Origin: Candidatus Dadabacteria bacterium
GTDB taxonomy: Bacteria > Bdellovibrionota_C > UBA2361 > J135
Reading direction: 5' to 3'
Length of the DNA stretch: 6,080 bases
Assembly: GCA_003694225.1 (NCBI GenBank)
Contig: RFKT01000075.1
Coordinates: 1 to 6,080 of the forward strand
Each line of letters begins with the position of its first letter. Position 1 is the stretch's first letter. A program made the position numbers and the translations under genes. The notes under the pieces were generated by a model that did no database searches, had not been told where the DNA came from, and saw only the letters and a program-made list of their open reading frames with translations. Shown here piece by piece: positions 1 through 6,080 of this stretch.

Positions 1-1
1 C

Positions 2-1240
2 AATCGGGATATCTGGTGGCACGATCTGGTGGAAGAACAGAGCGAACAGTGCCAACCCGAAGAGATGGAGAGCGAAGACATGCTTTTTATTCTCTATACC
101 TCAGGCACTACAGGCAAGCCAAAGGGAGTGGTGCACACTACAGGCGGGTATATGGTACAGACAAACTATACGGCAAGGCTTGTGTTTGACCTCAAAGACA
201 CAGACATATACTGGTGCACAGCAGATGTGGGATGGATTACAGGGCATAGCTATATAGTTTACGGACTGCTTTCAAACGGAGCTACCGTGGTTATGTACGA
301 GGGAAGCCCAGATCATCCACACAAGGGGAGGTTCTGGGAGATCATCGACAAACATAAAGTTACAATCCTTTATACCGCTCCCACAGCCATTAGGGCATTC
401 ATAAAGTGGGGGGATGATATAATAAACAACTACTCATTGGATAGCCTGAGGCTTCTTGGAACGGTGGGAGAGCCTATTAATCCTGAGTGCTGGCTCTGGT
501 ACCATAAGGTCATTGGAAAAGAACGGTGTCCGATAGTGGATACATGGTGGCAGACAGAAACCGGCTCCATCATGATATCTCCTGTGCCTGGAGCGATTGA
601 CACTAAACCCGGCTCTGCAACTTTGCCGCTTCCTGGTGTAGACGCCGCAATCGTAAAGGAAGACGGCTCAGAGTGCGGTGTGGACGAGGGCGGATTTCTG
701 GTTATTCGCTCCCCGTGGCCATCTATGTTGAGGGGAATATATGGGGATGAGGAACGGTATCGCTCTCAGTACTGGAGCAGGTTTCCTAATCTCTATTTCA
801 CAGGAGATGGAGCAAGGAAAGATGTGGATGGATACTTTTGGATTATGGGGAGGGTGGATGATGTGATTAATACAGCCGGGCACAGATTGAGCACAGCGGA
901 GATAGAGAGCGCATTGGTCTCTCATCCCAAGGTTGCAGAGAGCGCATGCGTAGGCGTGCCTGATGAAATAAAAGGAGAGATGGTTCACGCATTTGTTACC
1001 TTGCGCACCGGAGAGTGTGCCACAGAAGAGTTGACACAGGAGCTATCTGACTGGGTTGTGGAAAAGATCGGAGCTATCGCTCGTCCCAAAGCTGTTACCA
1101 TTACGGATGCGCTTCCAAAGACAAGAAGCGGCAAGATTATGCGTAGGCTGCTTAAGGAGCTGGCATCTACAGGGAAAGCAGAGGGCGATGTTACTACGCT
1201 TGAAGATAAAAGCGTCCTTGATTCCCTAAAACCTGTATGA
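2..1240 (+). CDS. acs: Acetyl-CoA synthetase (AMP-forming), C-terminal part, 5' end outside window
   Basis: Activates acetate with ATP to acetyl-AMP, then transfers it to CoA; a cytoplasmic enzyme of the ANL adenylate-forming superfamily. About 412 residues are visible, and the reading frame is open to the left edge (NRDIWWHDL precedes the first possible GTG at 29), so this is a truncated view of a protein normally near 650 residues. Motifs in order, numbered from the first visible codon: the ATP-phosphate loop [10 protein letters not shown] (33-42), WITGHSY (78-84), VGEPINPE (155-162), DTWWQTETG (180-188), YFTGDG (265-270), hinge GRVDDVIN (283-290), [10 protein letters not shown] (293-302) and [11 protein letters not shown] (372-382). 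Lys378 in SGKI is the catalytic lysine that is acetylated in known Acs enzymes. The second Trp of DTWWQT matches the acetate-pocket Trp414 of Salmonella Acs, which favours acetate over longer acyl acids. The [16 protein letters not shown] stretch slightly resembles propionyl-CoA synthetases, so propionate activity cannot be excluded. It converges on the protease gene and overlaps its end by 15 bases. No terminator is seen. Confidence 0.95.
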   Translation, partial: NRDIWWHDLVEEQSEQCQPEEMESEDMLFILYTSGTTGKPKGVVHTTGGYMVQTNYTARLVFDLKDTDIYWCTADVGWITGHSYIVYGLLSNGATVVMYEGSPDHPHKGRFWEIIDKHKVTILYTAPTAIRAFIKWGDDIINNYSLDSLRLLGTVGEPINPECWLWYHKVIGKERCPIVDTWWQTETGSIMISPVPGAIDTKPGSATLPLPGVDAAIVKEDGSECGVDEGGFLVIRSPWPSMLRGIYGDEERYRSQYWSRFPNLYFTGDGARKDVDGYFWIMGRVDDVINTAGHRLSTAEIESALVSHPKVAESACVGVPDEIKGEMVHAFVTLRTGECATEELTQELSDWVVEKIGAIARPKAVTITDALPKTRSGKIMRRLLKELASTGKAEGDVTTLEDKSVLDSLKPV

Positions 1241-1993
1241 AAGGTATGAGAAGGTAAGGCTTAGTATGTCAAAGGCTATGTGATAAAAGATAATCGGCAG
1301 TATAAGCTCGCCGGTTGCTATATAGGCAAGCCCAAAGCCGACGCCAAGACCAAAATGCGCTACGCTGAGTGATATTCCCCATGTCGGAAGATGAGTTAGC
1401 GCAAAGATTGCAGAGCTTACAAACACAGCCAAGACGTTTCTTGTTATAGGCCGCTTTATTGCCTTCCACCTCCTAATAATTGAGATAAGCATATTCCTGT
1501 AGATAATCTCTTCTGTAACGCCCGCCCACACGGAGACGCCGAGTATGAATAGAGCAACAGATATTATAGGGATTCGCTCCACCTCAAATACAGGCTGTAT
1601 ATTTTGATTGGTGCTTATATGGGAAAATGAATGAGGTGCTATTATCAGCATTATAACTGTAGGTATAGCACCTATGGCAAATGCAGTATGAGTGAGGGAA
1701 AAGGGCACTTTCCACCTTGTTGTTTTTTTAAGAGTTATACCTATTCTGTTGCGTAGCACAATTGCTAGGCATGTGGCTATCCCCACAAACACTGTGGTTA
1801 TATCGAGCCGCTTTGCATACAGGGTCAAAAACGAGGAATAAAATGGGAGCAGAGACACCAAAATGGCTAATATAACAGGAAAGGATGAAAGAGAGCCCCT
1901 TTTTGGCCTTTTTGATTCCCTGTTAAGCGCTGAAAAGAGCTCAGAGATCCTCTTTAGCCCAAGAAATCTATAGAGAAGGGGATTAGTAATCAT
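1226..1993 (-). CDS. CPBP-family intramembrane metalloprotease (CAAX/Abi type)
   Basis: A polytopic inner-membrane protein of 255 residues carrying the three signature motifs of the CPBP (CAAX protease and bacteriocin-processing, Abi) family: EEIIYR (EExxxR, residues 161-166), FALTH (FxxxH, 197-201) and HIAFD (HxxxD, 238-242). All expected catalytic or metal-binding residues are present, so it looks active. Hydrophobic segments lie at about 38-60, 65-81, 97-119, 139-158, 186-204, 209-227 and 230-250, with a basic cytoplasmic-looking N-terminus (KRISE, KRPKRG). The family includes the Rce1-like CAAX proteases, bacteriocin self-immunity proteins and many uncharacterised members; the substrate here is unknown. 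The ATG at 1993 is the only sensible start: the upstream frame reaches a stop without another start codon, and no Shine-Dalgarno sequence is seen before it. It lies 19 bases after gspN on the same strand, so it is probably co-transcribed with the T2SS genes. The stop is TAG, and the 3' end overlaps acs tail to tail. Confidence 0.9.
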   Translation of the reverse strand: MITNPLLYRFLGLKRISELFSALNRESKRPKRGSLSSFPVILAILVSLLPFYSSFLTLYAKRLDITTVFVGIATCLAIVLRNRIGITLKKTTRWKVPFSLTHTAFAIGAIPTVIMLIIAPHSFSHISTNQNIQPVFEVERIPIISVALFILGVSVWAGVTEEIIYRNMLISIIRRWKAIKRPITRNVLAVFVSSAIFALTHLPTWGISLSVAHFGLGVGFGLAYIATGELILPIIFYHIAFDILSLTFSYLSYRF

Positions 1994-2012
1994 CTTAGAG
2001 CACGACGGGTTG

Positions 2013-2891
2013 TCATTTAAAGTTTATAGAGGGATTTGAAAGTCTTCCCGATATCTTCACTGTAAAGCTCTTCCGAGTATTGGGTAAAACCCCTCGGCTA
2101 ATTAGCGGTAGAAAAGAGCCTATACGCTTTAGCCCTTCATCTGAAAGTGAGATCGCCAAAGAAGCTGAGATTGCTGGGGATTTGGAGAAAGACTTAATCT
2201 CGCCTTTGCCTTTTGCAGAGAGAAGAGAAGAGTCAAGCGAAAGAGACTTAATCAATAAAGATCCTCCTTTTAAGGACAGAGAGGAGGTAAGGTTAAGCGC
2301 TGAAAAGGAGGGGATCTCAACTGACAAGGGGATTCCCAGAGAGTTTAGGTGATGCTTTAATGGCGCCGCCTTTGAGCAGTTTTTTAATTGAATGAAACAC
2401 TCCCCGTTAGAAAACCCCCCTCTTTTTTGCTCCAGATCCTTGCAGTCAATAAAGAGTAGACCAGTTAATCCCAGCTCAGAAAAGAGGGGATATTTCTCCA
2501 GAGCCAACCGGTCAAGCCTTAAGGAGTAGTTGACTCCTTCCGGCAAGAAAGTAAAGGCACTTTCTAACGCGCCTCCATATGCGTCTGCCTTAACGGAAAA
2601 GGTCTTTTTAGCTGTTGCAAGAGAGAGCCAATTAATCCTCCCTTTTATGTTTGAAAGGGCTAATTCCACAGTTGGAAGAGATATCGATGCAAGCTCAATC
2701 TTGTTTGCAGAAAAGCTCAAGGGAGATAGCTTCTCACCAGTTATTTTAACCGCAAAACCTGCTTTAGCGCCCGCGGTAGAGGCTATGGCGGATATCTGCG
2801 ATGCGTACGACTTCCAGTCCAATGTCCATATTGAAGCTATAACGACAAGAATGACTATTAATGTATAGCCTATGATTTTTTTAGCGCGCAT
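2013..2891 (-). CDS. gspN: Type II secretion system protein GspN (AsmA-like form)
   Basis: A probable accessory protein of the T2SS inner-membrane platform, 292 residues. It has a short basic N-terminus (MRAKK), one membrane-spanning or signal-anchor helix at about 6-23, and a long periplasmic part. That part is built of alternating short hydrophobic beta strands rich in Ser, Leu and Lys (for example SLSLKGGSLLIKSLSLDSS at about 204-222). The C-terminus reads KISGRLSNPSINFK, the 'G-x-L-x-NP-x-I' ending common to AsmA/GspN-like proteins. This architecture matches the GspN annotated in deltaproteobacterial and leptospiral T2SS clusters rather than being strongly conserved in sequence, so the call rests partly on position after gspM. 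GspN is absent from many T2SS, and its exact role is poorly defined; the AsmA-like fold suggests a lipid or envelope contact (inference). The start ATG at 2891 overlaps the last 11 bases of gspM, with no clear Shine-Dalgarno sequence, so translation is probably coupled. Confidence 0.8.
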   Translation of the reverse strand: MRAKKIIGYTLIVILVVIASIWTLDWKSYASQISAIASTAGAKAGFAVKITGEKLSPLSFSANKIELASISLPTVELALSNIKGRINWLSLATAKKTFSVKADAYGGALESAFTFLPEGVNYSLRLDRLALEKYPLFSELGLTGLLFIDCKDLEQKRGGFSNGECFIQLKNCSKAAPLKHHLNSLGIPLSVEIPSFSALNLTSSLSLKGGSLLIKSLSLDSSLLSAKGKGEIKSFSKSPAISASLAISLSDEGLKRIGSFLPLISRGVLPNTRKSFTVKISGRLSNPSINFK

Positions 2892-3438
2892 TGGTTACAC
2901 TTGTGACATCGACTATTATTGTCAACCTCTCTGATCTCCTCCCCTTTGTAATATCTAGCTTAGTTATAAGGAGGGAAGAGTCGCTTTGCACTATGTCCTT
3001 TAGGAATGCTACAACCTTCTTTAAGGATGTGCTGTTGAATCGGATTGTAAACGGCGCCTGCTTGTAATTTTTGCCGAGATTTCTAATCGCTCCAGGTTTG
3101 ATGGAATACTCTCCGGGGCTTAGGCCAGCTACCGTTCTTAAGGCTTTTTCAAGATATGATCTTACACCTCCAGAGCGACCCTTGCGGCGAAACTCCTTTT
3201 CAAGATTGCGCAGTTTTGCTTCAAGTCTTGCATACCTGTCTGCAAGTATCTGGACTGTAGCGTAATTTTTGGTAAGCCTTTCAATTTCTGAATGTGTTTT
3301 TCGAAATACCTCCTGCACCGAGGATATTGCATAGATCAAAGCGATTGCAATCAGAGTGGCAACTCCTACGCCTACGAAAATCTTTTCTCTCTGTGTTAGG
3401 CTTGAGTAGTAATCTGCGATGGAATTCAAACTCTTCAT
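2881..3438 (-). CDS. gspM: Type II secretion system assembly-platform protein GspM
   Basis: A bitopic inner-membrane protein of 185 residues that partners GspL in the T2SS platform. It begins with a short cytoplasmic segment containing the typical SLTQREKIFVGVG run (about 13-25). A transmembrane helix follows at about 20-40. A charged, probably coiled-coil stretch spans about 41-87 (VQEVFRKTHSEIERLTKNY, LEAKLRNLEKEFRRK). The C-terminal periplasmic domain has ferredoxin-like periodicity (about 96-182), with FTIRFNSTSLKKVVAFLKDI and RLTIIVDVTSV strands and helix. The size and layout fit GspM (PilO-like). An upstream in-frame start would extend the protein by 27 residues into gspL, but the ATG at 3438 is preferred. 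It is preceded by GGAGAT with 8 bases between GGAG and ATG, gives the expected short N-terminus, and forms TGATG with the gspL stop codon. It overlaps gspN by 11 bases. Confidence 0.85.
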   Translation of the reverse strand: MKSLNSIADYYSSLTQREKIFVGVGVATLIAIALIYAISSVQEVFRKTHSEIERLTKNYATVQILADRYARLEAKLRNLEKEFRRKGRSGGVRSYLEKALRTVAGLSPGEYSIKPGAIRNLGKNYKQAPFTIRFNSTSLKKVVAFLKDIVQSDSSLLITKLDITKGRRSERLTIIVDVTSVTNAR

Positions 3439-4979
3439 CAACAGATCTCCAAAGAGACTATAAACCCTACCCGCGCTCTTCTTCCGAAGGCTACATCCTC
3501 TTTGATCTTTACCTTGCAATATGTATGAGGCTTTTTCTTAAAGGCCGCTTCAATCTTGTCCAGGGTGCTATAATCAGGCGCAGTACCTTTAATATTAACT
3601 CTATTTTCTTTGATGCTCAGGCTGTATATGGAAAGCCCCAGGTTGCTTGGAAGGTCTTGTGAGACAGCCGCAAATGACTCAAGGGTTGAAAGCGAAGAAA
3701 GGGAGCCTAGGGATTTTAGTCGATCCTCAAGCTTTCTAATTTCATCTCTCATTAAAAGGGGAGCGGCTGATGGAGAGATGGGACCAGAGGATTTAAGTAC
3801 GCCTTTTGCAACATTGGTTATCGCATTTTTAAGTCGATCAATTTTCTTTGTATTAAGATAATATTGAAGCCCGACTGAGGCCACTGCTAGGATCGCCAAA
3901 AAAACCACGTATGGCACCAGTGTGCGAAGCCCAGCAATCAGCTCTCTGAATCTGGGGCGGTACTTAAACTGCCCTGAACGGAAATTTGTCAGGGCCGGCT
4001 GAGGAGAGGCCAAGACCTGTATTGCTACCAGAGGAGCAAGACTCTCTGCCGGCTTTTCCAGTTTGATCAACTCACCAATCTTCACTTCTTCCACATCTCT
4101 TCCCAGAAATCCCTGAACTTCCCCAAGCTCAGGATGGCTTCCCAAACAGTAAACCTTTTCAACAACCTTTTCATATCTTTTCTCCATATATCCTATTGTT
4201 AGCCTCATCTCCCTATATATATCAGCATCGCCGGTTTCTTTCGGTGGTTGTATGCTTCTGGTTATTCTAGGCTCTCCGTGCATAACGCCTAAAAAGCTTA
4301 AGTTATCTGAGTCTCGCCAAAGGAGACAACAGTTATCTCTAAAATAATCCCTTGCTGCCCAATATGCAGAGGCAAGTGCATGAGCAGGAAGACATACTAC
4401 CCTGGGGTCAATATTTATGCTTTGCAAGGCCGAGATAAGCCTCTTTAACTCCCACTTTTTTATTAGATCTACATGTATGTCAAAGCCGTTTCCGTTCATT
4501 GGTGCTATACACCGAGAGACAAGGTGAAATTCCTCAATCTTAAATGGCACAATATCCTGCACTTCCATAGGAAGGATCTTTTCTATCTGCTTTGTGTCTT
4601 TGAACGGAAGCTCAATATTTAGTGAAAGGGTTTCGGTTGAGGGGAGTATTAACACAGAGGTCCTCCAGTGGGTTGAAAAAAGGGTTAATGCGTTAGATAG
4701 GTTAGTTAGTGCATCAGATGAGGGATCTGTAATCTCCTCTTCAGTTTTTTCTTCCTGTTCTTCCTGAGATTGAGAATCTGCATAGGCTTTTTTCAGCATT
4801 GCCGAAAATAAGTCTTTGTCGCCTAATGCGTGCACTTCCGACACCACTCCCGAGGCGGATGTAACAAGCCCTAGGGGAGGGCTTGTTGAAAAGTCTAAGG
4901 CAAGAATATTTTGGTCTCCCACTTTCTGTTTTAATTCATTAAGTAAATTAAGAGAAAATATCTTAGGCGATTGTATCAC
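3438..4979 (-). CDS. gspL: Type II secretion system protein GspL (PilM/PilN-like platform protein)
   Basis: An inner-membrane platform protein of 513 residues that links the cytoplasmic ATPase GspE to GspM and the pseudopilus. The cytoplasmic part (about 25-330) has the degenerate actin-like fold of GspL/PilM: ILALDFSTSPPLGLV at 25-39, and the hallmark ELPFKDTKQIEKILPMEVQD at about 123-142 followed by IVPFKIEEFHLV. Just before the membrane is TNFRSGQFKYR (331-341), equivalent to the 'NLR.G.F' segment of the family. One transmembrane helix lies at about 353-374. It is followed by a helical stalk (about 375-425) and a small periplasmic ferredoxin-like domain (about 430-513). An acidic, probably disordered insert (SQSQEEQEEKTEEEITD, about 69-85) interrupts the N-terminal domain. 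The start is uncertain. GTG at 4979 is used because a stop lies two codons upstream; another GTG at 4922 would begin nearer the conserved fold. Neither has a Shine-Dalgarno sequence. The end joins gspM as TGATG. Confidence 0.88.
   Translation of the reverse strand: MIQSPKIFSLNLLNELKQKVGDQNILALDFSTSPPLGLVTSASGVVSEVHALGDKDLFSAMLKKAYADSQSQEEQEEKTEEEITDPSSDALTNLSNALTLFSTHWRTSVLILPSTETLSLNIELPFKDTKQIEKILPMEVQDIVPFKIEEFHLVSRCIAPMNGNGFDIHVDLIKKWELKRLISALQSINIDPRVVCLPAHALASAYWAARDYFRDNCCLLWRDSDNLSFLGVMHGEPRITRSIQPPKETGDADIYREMRLTIGYMEKRYEKVVEKVYCLGSHPELGEVQGFLGRDVEEVKIGELIKLEKPAESLAPLVAIQVLASPQPALTNFRSGQFKYRPRFRELIAGLRTLVPYVVFLAILAVASVGLQYYLNTKKIDRLKNAITNVAKGVLKSSGPISPSAAPLLMRDEIRKLEDRLKSLGSLSSLSTLESFAAVSQDLPSNLGLSIYSLSIKENRVNIKGTAPDYSTLDKIEAAFKKKPHTYCKVKIKEDVAFGRRARVGFIVSLEIC
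3445..3450 (-). promoter_or_regulatory. Ribosome binding site of gspM (GGAGAT)
   Basis: On the - strand GGAGAT lies inside the 3' end of gspL, with 8 bases between GGAG and the ATG at 3438. It is the clearest Shine-Dalgarno sequence in the window. It decides the gspM start against the longer in-frame alternative at 3519. Confidence 0.65.
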
Positions 4980-5004
4980 TACTTAGGGCGCGTTGCCAGA
5001 TGCC

Positions 5005-5730
5005 TTAGTTGATGTTCCTTAAGGGAACTGCGGTTACAATCTTGTGCACTATTCCCTGCGGGGAGAGAATTTCAAGGCGAAGCTCAATTTGCAGTGGAAG
5101 CTTAACACGATCTCCCTGTCCCCATGTATTTACCCAAGTGTCCTCTTCCTCATCGTAGTAGCGGAAGCTGAGGCTTAGAATTCTTTCGCTTACTGGGAAG
5201 ACCATCATCTTTGCAAAGGCTTTCTCTACAGGCATGATTATAGGTATCTCTTCTCTTACCAAGACATATGTGGGGATTTTGTCGTCTTTGGTTTCAGGAT
5301 TTTCTTCAACCCTGTACATTATCTGCACCACACCTGAGTGAGTGCCTCCGTCAGGAAGGTACTGCCCTCCTTCTAAGGCAATGAATCGGATAGAATCCCC
5401 CCTTTTCCCATTTGGTAGTTTCTTGGGCTTCCCTATAAGGTTTATGTTGGATGGAAGCCTTCTTTTAGATCCTGACTCAGGCCTTGGCATAAGGCCTATG
5501 CCGCTATATGCAAGTTGAAGCTCTCTTGTCATCCTGTTAAGAACTGCTATGGCAATCCGTTGGGCATCATCTCTGTCATCTAAGATCTTTTTTGACTGTA
5601 TTATCTGTATAACAGAGTAAAATGTAATTCCGCCTATAAAGGCAAGTATGGCTATAGCAATTGTGATCTCAATCAGGGTAAATCCGTGCCTGCGCTCATG
5701 TGGCCTTTTTTCTGCCATGCCGTTACTCAT
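5005..5730 (-). CDS. gspJ: Type II secretion system minor pseudopilin GspJ
   Basis: A minor pseudopilin of the T2SS pseudopilus tip, 241 residues from the chosen start. It has a class III prepilin signal: a basic leader ending RRHG, then FTLIEITIAIAILAF, with the prepilin peptidase cleavage expected between Gly16 and Phe17 and the conserved Glu at mature position 5. The hydrophobic helix spans about 17-39 and continues into a helical neck (DDRDDAQRIAIAVLNRMTREL, about 51-71). A beta-rich globular domain follows. Its late segment LSLSFRYYDEEEDTWVNTW...LPLQIELRLEI (about 186-221) is typical of GspJ: a strand, a W-containing turn and then 'lP..v.l.l'. The start at 5730 (ATG) gives an 8-base ATGAGTAA overlap with gspI. 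Longer starts at 5751 or 5760 and a shorter ATG at 5718 are possible, and none has a strong ribosome binding site. Its product would normally pair with GspI and GspK, but gspK does not follow it. Confidence 0.9.
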   Translation of the reverse strand: MSNGMAEKRPHERRHGFTLIEITIAIAILAFIGGITFYSVIQIIQSKKILDDRDDAQRIAIAVLNRMTRELQLAYSGIGLMPRPESGSKRRLPSNINLIGKPKKLPNGKRGDSIRFIALEGGQYLPDGGTHSGVVQIMYRVEENPETKDDKIPTYVLVREEIPIIMPVEKAFAKMMVFPVSERILSLSFRYYDEEEDTWVNTWGQGDRVKLPLQIELRLEILSPQGIVHKIVTAVPLRNIN

Positions 5731-6080
5731 CAATATCAAACTTATCTTCATCGGGCACAAAGTAATATATAGTTATACTTTGCCCGGCGCTTTCCCCCCA
5801 GGAGATCTTCAAGGTTATACGCACCATATTAGAATCCGGAAATTCAGGCAAAAGCCACGGCTCTCCCTTAAGCGTTACATCAAGAGAGGCTAAAAAGGGG
5901 TTTTCTTTTAGTTCCTTGTCGGTGATGTCAAGAAAGAGTTCCGGCTTTCCCTCGATGGTTTCCGTGCTTACCGGGCTTTCCCCCGATTCAATGGATGCTA
6001 GAATCCTCCGGGCTAAAAGCATAGCTTCCAGCCTGTGCTTATCTCTAAGTGATCTATCTATCACCGATGATTGAAGTCCC
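5723..6080 (-). CDS. gspI: Type II secretion system minor pseudopilin GspI, 5' end outside window
   Basis: The C-terminal 118 residues of a minor pseudopilin, open at the right edge. The visible frame starts GLQSSVIDRS, so the apparent start codon at 6064 (a GTG) is an internal Val, not the gene start. The opening segment through RLEAMLLARRILASIESG is the amphipathic neck helix seen in GspI, which follows the N-terminal methylation helix; that helix and the peptidase site are off the window. A short beta domain follows (LFLDITDKELKE, FLASLDVTLKG, MVRITLKISWGE, QSITIYYFVPDE), ending in an acidic tail DEDKFDIDE. Adding a usual leader and helix of about 30 residues gives roughly 150, somewhat longer than classic GspI. 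The assignment rests on the neck-helix pattern plus its place directly before gspJ; a GspH/GspV-like pseudopilin is the main alternative. GspI is the partner that docks GspJ and GspK in the tip complex of studied systems. The stop TAA lies inside the gspJ start region. Confidence 0.82.
   Translation of the reverse strand, partial: GLQSSVIDRSLRDKHRLEAMLLARRILASIESGESPVSTETIEGKPELFLDITDKELKENPFLASLDVTLKGEPWLLPEFPDSNMVRITLKISWGESAGQSITIYYFVPDEDKFDIDE

Noticed and set aside
668..988. A - strand open frame of about 106 codons inside acs.
   Set aside because: It is a shadow of the strongly conserved acs coding sequence, with no recognisable motif or ribosome binding site.
1922..2307. A 16-base exact direct repeat, GTTAAGCGCTGAAAAG, at 1922-1937 and 2292-2307.
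   Set aside because: Both copies are coding, in the same strand and phase, for the peptide FSALN in the protease and in gspN. Flanks do not match and there is no third copy, so I treat it as coincidence rather than a mobile or regulatory repeat.
2080..2868. Two + strand open frames (2080-2352 and 2530-2868) opposite gspN.
   Set aside because: They are antisense to a well-supported gene, lack any recognisable domain, and their composition mirrors the Ser/Leu/Lys-rich gspN codons.
3439..3519. A 27-residue N-terminal extension of gspM starting at 3519.
   Set aside because: It would overlap gspL deeply and add a basic stretch not expected in GspM. The ATG at 3438 has a good ribosome binding site and a TGATG junction.
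4962..5008. Three copies of CTTAG at 4962, 4982 and 5004, about 20-22 bases apart around the gspJ-gspL junction.
   Set aside because: The motif is only five bases long, and two copies lie in coding sequence or a stop codon. The spacing could suggest a binding site, but there is no dyad or extended match.
5648..5893. A + strand open frame across the gspI-gspJ junction.
   Set aside because: It is antisense to two recognised pseudopilin genes and has no family features.

Overview
The window comes from a diderm (Gram-negative type) bacterium. It holds the 3' part of an acetyl-CoA synthetase gene on the + strand and, facing it, a tight - strand run of five type II secretion system (T2SS) pseudopilin and assembly-platform genes that ends in a CPBP/CAAX-type membrane protease. 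A general secretion pathway implies an outer membrane. The single-pass, AsmA-like form of GspN fits the versions found in deltaproteobacteria-like groups and leptospires better than the enterobacterial one. No closer taxonomic call is possible: there is no rRNA or other marker, and base composition looks moderate and even (not measured).

Layout: (1) positions 2-1240, +, acs lacking its 5' end. (2) 1226-1993, -, CPBP-family intramembrane protease; its last 15 bases overlap the end of acs tail to tail. (3) 2013-2891, -, gspN. (4) 2881-3438, -, gspM. (5) 3438-4979, -, gspL. (6) 5005-5730, -, gspJ. (7) 5723 to the right edge, -, gspI lacking its 5' end. In transcription order (right to left) this reads gspI-gspJ-gspL-gspM-gspN-CPBP. 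The junctions are 8 nt overlap (I/J), 25 nt gap (J/L), TGATG one-base overlap (L/M), 11 nt overlap (M/N) and 19 nt gap (N/CPBP), so this is very probably one transcript whose promoter lies beyond the right edge.

How the genes work together: GspI and GspJ are minor pseudopilins that belong to the tip of the periplasmic pseudopilus. GspL and GspM are inner-membrane platform proteins linking the cytoplasmic ATPase GspE to the pseudopilus. GspN is an accessory inner-membrane protein with a large periplasmic part. The canonical gene between gspJ and gspL, gspK, is not there: only 25 bases separate the two. The protease at the end of the run is not a standard T2SS component. Acs (acetate + ATP + CoA to acetyl-CoA) is metabolically unrelated and only adjacent.

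There is no noncoding stretch longer than 25 bases between the genes. I saw no RNA gene, CRISPR array, insertion sequence or convincing intrinsic terminator. This is mostly an ordinary secretion operon; I see no strong evidence of an undescribed system. The points most worth checking are the missing gspK and the appended protease.
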